Shown one piece after another: positions 6,529-12,579 of a DNA stretch of 12,579 bases. A program made the position numbers and the translations under genes. Numbering within the stretch: position 1 is the first letter of the stretch; the number at the start of each line of letters is the position of its first letter. The notes under the pieces are model-generated. The model had not been told where the DNA came from. It saw only the letters and a list, made by a program, of their open reading frames with translations, and searched no databases. Source of the DNA: an uncultured Spirochaetia bacterium (GTDB taxonomy: Bacteria > Spirochaetota > CALGPD01); contig CALGPD010000304.1 in the NCBI GenBank assembly GCA_937960625.1, forward strand, positions 1-12,579, read 5' to 3'.

Positions 6529-7470
6529 CTAAAAATAAGTAAAGGACTCAAACTGCTGTTTTGCTATATCATATCCTTTTTTAATCCTCAGTTTTATTAT
6601 ATCCGAGCTGAAGTCAAGCATATCACCAATGTATTCATCGGGTTCGATAATTATATAATCAAAAACTTTGTATTCCGTGCCGTCCGGCTTTATTAATTTT
6701 ATTCCCTGCTCCCTTGCCTGTTTAACCAAATCATTAATCCGGATAAACTCAGTTAAACTTGAATTAATATTTTCGTTCATATTTATTTGCGTTACTACAA
6801 TCTTTGCAATACTGAAAACGTCTGTCAGCAGTTTTTGTTTTTCTTCCATGCGCGGGGTACAGTTAATAATAACGAGAATATCAGGGTTTAGGCTTAATAC
6901 ATCTTTTATCGGGCTGATTTGCCTTACTCCGCCATCCACAACGTGAAGTATTTCTTCTCCGTTTTTAAGCTTGATAGATTTTACCGGTTTAGTTAAAACG
7001 GGTATTGAGGTTGATGCTAAGATTGCTTTACGGAAATTTAAATCATTTGAAAAATCTTCCGGTTGCAATACTTTATATTCGCCGTCTCTCATTGAAACAA
7101 CACCTATACGTAATTCAACATCTTTATCAATTTTTTTTAAATGAACAGTTTGCTTTAACCTTTTATAGAGCGGAGTATTTTTAGTGAGGTATTTTGCCCC
7201 AAATAGAACTTTAAGCAATGATTTAAACCCCATCTTGCTTGAAAAAATGTCCTTGTAATTAATTTTTTCCCAAACACTTTTTAAATATTCATATTCATTC
7301 ATAGCGAGAAACACAGCATTAATTGAACCTACCGAAACACCGCTTATAATTGAATATTTAAAATCAGGGTATATTTTTTTGAATTCTTCTTCTATATATT
7401 TAATAGCGCCGAATTGAAAAGCTCCAAATGCGCCGCCGCCGCTTAAAACAAGAGCAACTCTTTTTGACAT
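6529..7470 (-). CDS. Patatin-like phospholipase (RssA/NTE type)
   Basis: 313-residue serine hydrolase of the bacterial patatin family, expected to cleave acyl esters of phospholipids or other lipids. The oxyanion-hole glycine loop SGGGAFGAFQ is at 10-19. The nucleophile elbow GVSVGS (44-49) holds S46. The catalytic dyad aspartate is D179 in DGG (179-181), so all catalytic parts are present. No signal peptide is visible and the N-terminus enters the hydrolase strand directly (KRVALVLSGGG), so it is probably cytoplasmic or peripheral to the inner membrane. The C-terminal region (about 205-313) is charged, with no recognised extra domain. AGGAGA upstream supports the ATG at 7470. It is monocistronic, divergent from the solute-binding lipoprotein operon. 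Patatins can act as PHA depolymerases in some bacteria, but the nearby phasin-like gene is weak evidence for that. Confidence 0.92.
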   Translation of the reverse strand: MSKRVALVLSGGGAFGAFQFGAIKYIEEEFKKIYPDFKYSIISGVSVGSINAVFLAMNEYEYLKSVWEKINYKDIFSSKMGFKSLLKVLFGAKYLTKNTPLYKRLKQTVHLKKIDKDVELRIGVVSMRDGEYKVLQPEDFSNDLNFRKAILASTSIPVLTKPVKSIKLKNGEEILHVVDGGVRQISPIKDVLSLNPDILVIINCTPRMEEKQKLLTDVFSIAKIVVTQINMNENINSSLTEFIRINDLVKQAREQGIKLIKPDGTEYKVFDYIIIEPDEYIGDMLDFSSDIIKLRIKKGYDIAKQQFESFTYF

Positions 7471-7500
7471 TCATCTTCTCCTGTATATAAAGTTAATTAA

Positions 7501-7517
7501 TGATTTATAATAAATCA
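7501..7517. promoter_or_regulatory. Perfect inverted repeat in a divergent promoter region
   Basis: TGATTTA-TAA-TAAATCA is a perfect 7-bp inverted repeat with a 3-base centre, between the divergent patatin and solute-binding protein genes. It has the shape of a dimeric regulator's operator, but an AT-rich context makes chance plausible. Confidence 0.3.
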
Positions 7518-7534
7518 AAATATAAATTTATGGC

Positions 7535-7564
7535 TTGACTTGAACTATATACATGTTTTATTGT
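7535..7564 (+). promoter_or_regulatory. Possible sigma-70-type promoter of the binding protein/phosphatase operon
   Basis: TTGACT (7535-7540) and TATTGT (7559-7564) with an 18-base spacer fit a housekeeping promoter loosely. A second weak option is TTGTGA (7561) with TATAAA (7583). Either would leave a leader of about 100 bases before the ATG at 7682. Confidence 0.25.
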
Positions 7565-7669
7565 GACATAGTTTATATATTTTATAAATTCTTAATATTT
7601 TTTTCATACTCAAGTAATAGTAATATGATGAATTTTAATGGGGCGGCATATCTTTTTGAGTATAAATCC

Positions 7670-7675
7670 AGGGAG
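7670..7675 (+). promoter_or_regulatory. Ribosome binding site deciding the start of the binding protein
   Basis: AGGGAG lies six bases before the ATG at 7682. It rules against the longer in-frame reading from ATG 7553, which would bury the lipoprotein signal peptide at residue 44. Confidence 0.8.
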
Positions 7676-7681
7676 AGAAAC

Positions 7682-8662
7682 ATGAAATTAAAAAATGTAT
7701 TAAAATTATTTATGTCAGTTTTTGTATTGTCAGTATTATTTTCATCATGCTGTAAGCAGGAAAAAGTCGTTATTCTTGATGAAGGAAATAAATATAAGAA
7801 TACTTCATTCACAACGAATTCCGGTGCTAACATGTTTAATACTGTGAAAGCCACCAAAATTGAATTATCTGAACGTGAAAAGCAGGCATTGGAAAAACTA
7901 AAATCCAAAGGTAAACTTTACATTGCTATTAGAAAAAAGATTGCGGTATACGAACCGCAAAGTAACGGCAGAATAGCCGGATTCCACTATAATCTAATTA
8001 AATATATTGCAAAGAAAATGGGAGTTAAACTAAAGATAAAACTAGTTTCATTTTCTGATTATTTTAAAAAAGACGGTAAAATACCTAAAAACGTAAAAAC
8101 TGATGATAGTATTGTTTATAATCCCGATTTAATTAATAAGGTCGATTTATACGTTGACGTTATCACTATATTACCCTGGAGAAGCAGATTACTGAATTTT
8201 ATCAGGGTTACTCCTGTTAAGCAAATTGTAGTAACGAGAAAAGGGGAAAAAATCCAAAATAATGATGAACTAAAAGGCAAAAAGATTGCAATGCAGATGG
8301 CTAGTTCATATGCGACCAGAGTTCAGAAAATAGAAAAAGAATTAGGAGCAAAGTTTAATTTCATCGAAGTTAAGGAAACCGGAGATATGCCCGTTGCCGT
8401 AGCTAATAAAAAAGCCGATGTAACTGTACAGGATAGTGACATGGCTTTAATGATGGCAAAAAAACTTAAAAACTTAACACTTTGTTATCCAATTACTGAT
8501 ACGCAGTATGTCGGCTGGGCAGTGAAAAAAAATAATCAAGCAATGCGATCATTAATTGAAAAATATATAAATAATGCAAGAAATACCGGAAAACTGGATG
8601 AATTATTCAAAGGGCAATACGGTATGACTTTAATTGAGTATTTAAGGCTCATTAAAGCGTAA
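7682..8662 (+). CDS. Family-3 solute-binding lipoprotein
   Basis: 326-residue periplasmic binding protein. The start at 7682 gives a lipoprotein-type signal peptide with LFSSC, the acceptor cysteine probably C23 (the -3 residue is Phe, slightly unusual). After a polar linker, the SBP_bac_3 fold runs from about 76 to 314: KLYIAIRKK, then GFHYNLIKYIAKKMGV (100-115), DLYVDVITILPWRSRLLNF (155-173), the hinge region ELKGKKIAMQMASSY (196-210), and DVTVQDSDMALMMAKK. R167 in LPWR occupies the position of the arginine that grips the ligand's carboxylate in amino-acid binders (inference from the family). No ABC permease or ATPase gene is nearby. Instead the SpoIIE-type phosphatase follows after 17 bp, suggesting a sensing rather than a transport role. 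Ligand unknown. Confidence 0.88.
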   Translation: MKLKNVLKLFMSVFVLSVLFSSCCKQEKVVILDEGNKYKNTSFTTNSGANMFNTVKATKIELSEREKQALEKLKSKGKLYIAIRKKIAVYEPQSNGRIAGFHYNLIKYIAKKMGVKLKIKLVSFSDYFKKDGKIPKNVKTDDSIVYNPDLINKVDLYVDVITILPWRSRLLNFIRVTPVKQIVVTRKGEKIQNNDELKGKKIAMQMASSYATRVQKIEKELGAKFNFIEVKETGDMPVAVANKKADVTVQDSDMALMMAKKLKNLTLCYPITDTQYVGWAVKKNNQAMRSLIEKYINNARNTGKLDELFKGQYGMTLIEYLRLIKA

Positions 8663-8679
8663 AATCAGGGAGAAAGAAA

Positions 8680-10638
8680 ATGAGATATAAATATAAATTA
8701 CAATTATCAATTATTCCTTTAATTATAATTCCGGCAATTATTATAACCTTGATTTTCATATCCAAGTCATCAAACACAATAGAAAGCCTTCAGTTGGATT
8801 TAATGAAATACAAAGTCGATGTTTTAACTAAAAAGTGCAGCGATGAAGAGAAATTATTAATCAGGAGTAAGCAGAACGATTCAATATTCTACATTAATCA
8901 ATCCAAAGGAAGAATGGTTAACGAAGCAATGAAAATGTATATACCCGGAGGTTATATATATATCGTTAGCACTGACGGCAGAATTATTTATCATCCGCAT
9001 TTAAAAGAAGGATTTTATAATAATGCAATATTCGGAGAAAAAGTAAGTTATATACGAAAAATGATTAAAACCGCGAAAAAACTGAAAAGCAATCAAAAAG
9101 GCTATGTAACGTACTTCAGAAATATTTATAACAGGGAAAGTAATACAAAAGTTGGAATTTTTGGATATTTTCCCGAATGGCATTGGATTATCGTTGCGGT
9201 TGCTGATGAAAATATTGTTTTCAGCGCCATAAATAATTCGATAAATATTTCATTAATAACTTTATTGATATTAATTCTTACAACCGTGGCAATCTTATAT
9301 TTATTTGCTCATGGAATTTCAAAACCAATCGAACAATTAAAGGAAACGTCCCTCAAAATGGCTGATGGGGATCTTGATGTTCAAGTAAATATTCAAACAA
9401 ATGACGAGTTTAGTATTCTCGGTGAAACGTATAACTCAATGGCAAAAAAAATAAAAGAGCACACTGATAATCTAGAAACAAAGGTCAAAGAGAGGACAAT
9501 TGAACTTCAAGCAATCAACGATAAAATCATGAAGGATTTAAGTATTGCCAGAAAAATTCAAGAAACAATAATCAAAACCATGCCTGAAACTCCTGAATTA
9601 TTAATTGATGCTCAATATATTTCAATGGAAAGTCTGGGAGGCGATGTTTATGATATCAAACGCATAGGAAAGACAACGTATTCATTCCTTATTGCAGATG
9701 TATCCGGTCATGGAGTGCCCGCTGCTCTAATTACTACAATGGCGAAAACGAGTTACATCAACAGAAGCCATTGGAACAAAACAACAGCAGAAGTTTGTCA
9801 ACAAGTTAATCTGGATTTATTCAATCTAATTGGAGATACCGAGCATTATTTAACAGCGTTCTACGCGACACTTGATTTATCAAAAATGGATCTTGAATTC
9901 ACAAACTGCGGCCATCATCACGGTATTGTATATAGAGAAAAAACGAAAAGAATTGAACTTCTTGAATCTGACGGTTTTTTTATCGGAATTATAGCAGACC
10001 CGACATATACCTCACATAGAGTGAAAATAAATATTAAAGATAAAATATTCCTGTTCACTGACGGTATTCCTGAAGCTAGAAATGAGGCAGGAGAATTTTA
10101 CACAAATGCCCGCCTTGAATCATTAGTTGAAAAATACGGCGGAAAAGCTCCCAGCGAATTTCTGGAATTATTAACTCAAGATGTCAATGAATTTACTGGT
10201 TCAAGACCACCGGATGATGATAGAGCTTTTCTCGTTATTCAGGTTATCTGTTCTTCCGAACATCCTTCAGCTGGAACTGCTAAAGAATTACCTGAAATCA
10301 GAGAATCATACTTATCAAACGAAGAACTTAATGCTTTTAATAAAACAATCAAGATGTTAAATCTTGATAAAATGTCATTAAACTTTCAGATAAATAAAGC
10401 AATTAAAAATATCAACAGCAAAAAAACAAAAGAAGCAAAAGAGTTATTAAACAAGCTTATTGATTTTTTCCCGGCAAATACTAAAATAATAAACGCGTTA
10501 GGTGTATTAGCGTTCAGAGAAAATAACATCGAGCTGGCTCTTGAATATTTTAATGAAATTAAAAATATTGACCCTGAGTTCAAAGATATTGACAGTACAA
10601 TAGAAAAAGTTAAAAGCACTTTGACTAGTGTGGGGTAG
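8680..10638 (+). CDS. Cache-HAMP-SpoIIE (PP2C) phosphatase with TPR-like C-terminus
   Basis: 652-residue membrane receptor phosphatase. A first membrane helix (about 9-28) precedes an extracytoplasmic Cache-like sensor (about 30-183; GGYIYIVSTDGRIIYHP at 90-106, GYFPEWHWIIVAVA near 162-175). A second helix (about 189-211) leads to a HAMP domain (about 211-265) and a coiled coil. The SpoIIE/PP2C serine phosphatase domain (about 285-523) starts with ARKIQETIIKTMP. Its metal-binding acids are visible: GGD with D322, D340 in ADVSGHG, D461 in FTDG, and the PDDDR cluster with D512-D514. The last 100 residues include a TPR-like pair (about 566-635; ALGVLAFRENNIELALEYFNEI). AGGGAG lies seven bases before the ATG. 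Such enzymes usually dephosphorylate STAS anti-anti-sigma factors, but no STAS or anti-sigma gene is in the window. Probably translated with the upstream binding protein. Confidence 0.93.
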   Translation: MRYKYKLQLSIIPLIIIPAIIITLIFISKSSNTIESLQLDLMKYKVDVLTKKCSDEEKLLIRSKQNDSIFYINQSKGRMVNEAMKMYIPGGYIYIVSTDGRIIYHPHLKEGFYNNAIFGEKVSYIRKMIKTAKKLKSNQKGYVTYFRNIYNRESNTKVGIFGYFPEWHWIIVAVADENIVFSAINNSINISLITLLILILTTVAILYLFAHGISKPIEQLKETSLKMADGDLDVQVNIQTNDEFSILGETYNSMAKKIKEHTDNLETKVKERTIELQAINDKIMKDLSIARKIQETIIKTMPETPELLIDAQYISMESLGGDVYDIKRIGKTTYSFLIADVSGHGVPAALITTMAKTSYINRSHWNKTTAEVCQQVNLDLFNLIGDTEHYLTAFYATLDLSKMDLEFTNCGHHHGIVYREKTKRIELLESDGFFIGIIADPTYTSHRVKINIKDKIFLFTDGIPEARNEAGEFYTNARLESLVEKYGGKAPSEFLELLTQDVNEFTGSRPPDDDRAFLVIQVICSSEHPSAGTAKELPEIRESYLSNEELNAFNKTIKMLNLDKMSLNFQINKAIKNINSKKTKEAKELLNKLIDFFPANTKIINALGVLAFRENNIELALEYFNEIKNIDPEFKDIDSTIEKVKSTLTSVG

Positions 10639-10639
10639 T

Positions 10640-10661
10640 AAATAAAACGGGTATTTTATTT
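10640..10661. terminator. Weak hairpin between convergent genes
   Basis: AAATAAAA (10640-10647) pairs with TTTTATTT (10654-10661) around a CGGGTA loop in the 36-bp gap between the phosphatase and aldolase genes. The stem has no G-C pairs and no long T-run follows, so it is at best a weak bidirectional terminator. Confidence 0.3.
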
Positions 10662-10674
10662 GAATTAGTAAATT

Positions 10675-11301
10675 TCATTGTTCTATGGATTGTTTAACAG
10701 CTATGGCTTTTTCGTAAATTTTGTCAAATTGCCCGTTGTTTATATAATCAGCTTTGAAAATTTCACCCCCAATACCAATGCATAATGCCCCGGCATTAAG
10801 GTAATGTTTTATATCGTTTGCCCTTATTCCGCCTGTTGCGAAAATATTTAAATCAGGATACGGGCCGAAAAGCGCTTTTATATAATTTATTCCGCCAAGG
10901 CAATTTGAAGGAAAAACCTTAACAACACTTGCGCCCAGCCGTAATGCTTTGATTATTTCCGTTGGTGTAGCCACCCCTGGTATTACGGGTTTATCTGCAT
11001 CATTAGCCAGGTTTATAATTTTTTTATCCAAATGCGGGCAAACAATAAAATCTGCGCCTGCATCTATGGCTTGTTTGGCAAGTTTGGTGTTATTCACGCT
11101 ACCCATGCCGACGGAATAATTACCGGATTCTTTTATTTCCCGGATACACGTTGTCGCATCAGGAGTAGTCATTGTAAACTCAATGGTAGTAAACCCTGCG
11201 GAAAGAAAACTTTTCGCTGCTTTTATTGCTTTTTCCGCGCTATCGGTTCTGATTATTCCAACTATTTTTGCTTTTCTAAATATTTTGGCTATATCAAGCA
11301 T
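10675..11301 (-). CDS. eda: KDPG/KHG aldolase (class I)
   Basis: 208-residue cytoplasmic aldolase of the 2-keto-3-deoxy-6-phosphogluconate/4-hydroxy-2-oxoglutarate family, which yields pyruvate plus glyceraldehyde 3-phosphate or glyoxylate. The (beta/alpha)8 landmarks are in order: VGIIRTDS (14-21), the catalytic-base segment TIEFTMTTP (39-47, E41), VGMGSV (64-69), FIVCPH (85-90), the Schiff-base lysine K128 in VVKVFP, and ATGGI (155-159) at the phosphate end. Several motifs differ from the usual form: GMGSV for GAGTV, ATGG for PTGG, and no arginine after the catalytic Glu segment. I believe the last also occurs in some thermophile homologues. AAGGGA upstream supports the ATG at 11301. It follows glnD by 17 bp and is probably cotranscribed. 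No Entner-Doudoroff dehydratase gene is visible, so the physiological substrate is open. Confidence 0.92.
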   Translation of the reverse strand: MLDIAKIFRKAKIVGIIRTDSAEKAIKAAKSFLSAGFTTIEFTMTTPDATTCIREIKESGNYSVGMGSVNNTKLAKQAIDAGADFIVCPHLDKKIINLANDADKPVIPGVATPTEIIKALRLGASVVKVFPSNCLGGINYIKALFGPYPDLNIFATGGIRANDIKHYLNAGALCIGIGGEIFKADYINNGQFDKIYEKAIAVKQSIEQ

Positions 11302-11318
11302 TTTAATCCCTTGTAATT

Positions 11319-12579
11319 TTAACTTAACTTTTTAAGGAGAATATTAGTAAGCTCCTCTTTTTCATGGTTATCAAGAGCTTTATTATCTTTATTTAATATA
11401 TAAAATGTATCTACAACGCGTATACCCAAAGTGTTAATTTTTGCAAGTTGAATGTTAAATTTTAACGTTGCTAAGACTTTGGAAACCTTATAAAGCAACC
11501 CGATTTCATCCCGGCAGCTTAACCTTAATATTGTACTACCATCAGGCGAAATGTCAAACTCAATTTTTGTTTTTATTTGAACATTGCTTTTAATTCCGAT
11601 TTTTGAAGCACGTTTTTCTATCAATTCTCCAATATCATTAATTTCACCGGATAGAGCGCTGTTTAATTCTTTAGCAACTCTTTCCCATTTGCCCTGTTCA
11701 ACAGGCCCGTCAAAATAATGTGATATAACGAAATAATCAATAGCGAGTTGTTTGGTAAATAAACTTGCGTCAAGAATGCTTAACCCGTTCGCGGAGAAAA
11801 TCCCTGCTATTTTTGAGAAAAGCCCTGCCTTTTCGTCGGCAATAATAAAAACGAGATAATAGTCGTGTTTGGATTTGTAATCCAATACTATTTTTCCTTT
11901 TTCCCTGTTTTTATTTAATTCAAAATGTTTTAATATATCATCCTTTTCAATTTCGATATAATAGTTTTCAGGAAGCTTTGATAAGAACTCAGAAAGCCCC
12001 TCTTTGTCTTCTGTTTTAGAAAGCAATTTTTTCTTTAAATCATCAACTTCATTATCAAGAAGTTTTACGTTGCCCTCATCCTTTAATAAAACATGGGTTT
12101 TATAATACAGCTCAAGCAATAATGAACTTTTCCAGTTGTTGAATATTCCGTTTGCTACAGCATTCATGTCAGCATAAGTAAAAATGAAAAGATGCTTTAA
12201 CCTGTATTCACTGCCCATTTTTTCTGTGAACGCGGCAAGGGTTTTCATTTCATTGAAATCAACCCTTTGAGAAGTCTGGCTCATTAAAAGATGGTTTTGT
12301 ATTAAGAAAGCTATAAGAATTTTTTCTTCTTCGGAAAATGGAAAAACTTCAACCACGTTATCCATGGTTCTTCTCGCGTTTTCAACGTGGTCACCGGGCC
12401 AGATTTTACCATAATCATGCATAATCAAACTGAATATTAAAAGTTCTTTATCCTTCAACTGATAGAGAATGTTCCGGTAATGAGTCAGATTTTTGTTTTC
12501 ATCAACGTATAATTTTTCAATTTGTTTTGCGCATTGTAAATGGTGTTCATCAAGAGTGTAATGGTGGTATAAATCATGC
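11319..12579 (-). CDS. glnD: PII uridylyltransferase/uridylyl-removing enzyme, C-terminal part
   Basis: The reading frame stays open to the window edge, so 419 C-terminal residues are seen and the N-terminal part, including the nucleotidyltransferase domain, lies outside. The visible region starts in the HD domain: HHYTLDEHHL at the edge, then IMHDYGK with the metal-binding HD pair, and the downstream conserved NNWKSSLLLELYYKT. Two ACT domains end the protein, one around YLVFIIADEKAGLFSKIAGIFSANG and one around TILRLSCRDEIGLLYKVSKVL. HD plus two C-terminal ACT domains is the GlnD layout: the enzyme uridylylates PII when nitrogen is scarce, and the HD domain removes the groups when the ACT domains sense glutamine. 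A shorter reading from a TTG at 12458 would cut the HD domain, so I reject it. eda follows after 17 bp. Confidence 0.92.
   Translation of the reverse strand, partial: HDLYHHYTLDEHHLQCAKQIEKLYVDENKNLTHYRNILYQLKDKELLIFSLIMHDYGKIWPGDHVENARRTMDNVVEVFPFSEEEKILIAFLIQNHLLMSQTSQRVDFNEMKTLAAFTEKMGSEYRLKHLFIFTYADMNAVANGIFNNWKSSLLLELYYKTHVLLKDEGNVKLLDNEVDDLKKKLLSKTEDKEGLSEFLSKLPENYYIEIEKDDILKHFELNKNREKGKIVLDYKSKHDYYLVFIIADEKAGLFSKIAGIFSANGLSILDASLFTKQLAIDYFVISHYFDGPVEQGKWERVAKELNSALSGEINDIGELIEKRASKIGIKSNVQIKTKIEFDISPDGSTILRLSCRDEIGLLYKVSKVLATLKFNIQLAKINTLGIRVVDTFYILNKDNKALDNHEKEELTNILLKKLS

Noticed and set aside
7553..7681. N-terminal extension of the solute-binding protein from ATG 7553
   Set aside because: It would bury a clear lipoprotein signal peptide; ATG 7682 has an AGGGAG at ideal spacing.
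12458..12458. TTG at 12458 as the start of a short ACT-domain protein
   Set aside because: The frame continues to the window edge with conserved HD-domain sequence (HHYTLDEHHL), so the gene is a truncated view of glnD.

Overview
The window is AT-rich DNA (roughly 30% GC by eye) from a diderm (Gram-negative-type) bacterium. Signs of this are a Tat-exported lipoprotein, a lipoprotein solute-binding protein, a sigma-54 promoter, GlnD and a phasin-like protein. Genes are dense, purine-rich ribosome binding sites (AGGGAG, GGAGG) are frequent, and TTG appears to serve as a start codon. I cannot name the phylum from sequence alone. There are no rRNAs, tRNAs, insertion sequences, CRISPR arrays or phage genes; it reads as a chromosomal segment rich in sensing and redox genes.

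Left part (1-1807, minus strand): a two-gene operon encodes a membrane flavocytochrome of the ferric reductase/NOX type (four histidines spaced for two b hemes, then FAD and NAD(P)H domains) and a Tat-exported Rieske [2Fe-2S] lipoprotein. Together they suggest a route for electrons from cytoplasmic NAD(P)H across the membrane to an extracytoplasmic acceptor. Diverging from it (1998-5302, plus strand) is a three-gene cluster: a MASE1-PAS histidine kinase without a response regulator, an unrecognised small membrane protein in the same frame directly after the kinase stop codon, and an exported thioredoxin-fold-like protein without a CxxC motif.

Middle (5303-6494, plus strand): a textbook sigma-54 promoter (TTGGCACG-N4-TTGCT, with the exact GG-N10-GC spacing) drives a 120-residue helical phasin-like protein that has a strong ribosome binding site and its own strong terminator. 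A cysteine-rich C_GCAxxG_C_C family protein follows. A patatin-like phospholipase lies convergently on the minus strand (6529-7470).

Right part: divergent from the patatin gene is an operon of a family-3 solute-binding lipoprotein and a Cache-HAMP-SpoIIE phosphatase with a C-terminal TPR-like region (7682-10638). This looks like a periplasmic-ligand-to-phosphatase signalling module with no ABC permease nearby. The window closes on the minus strand with glnD (PII uridylyltransferase, N-terminal part beyond the window) followed by a KDPG/KHG aldolase gene (eda).

The most interesting items are the solute-binding lipoprotein/SpoIIE phosphatase pair, the sigma-54-controlled phasin-like gene, and the flavocytochrome/Rieske lipoprotein pair. 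Each is built from known domains; what may be new is the pairing.
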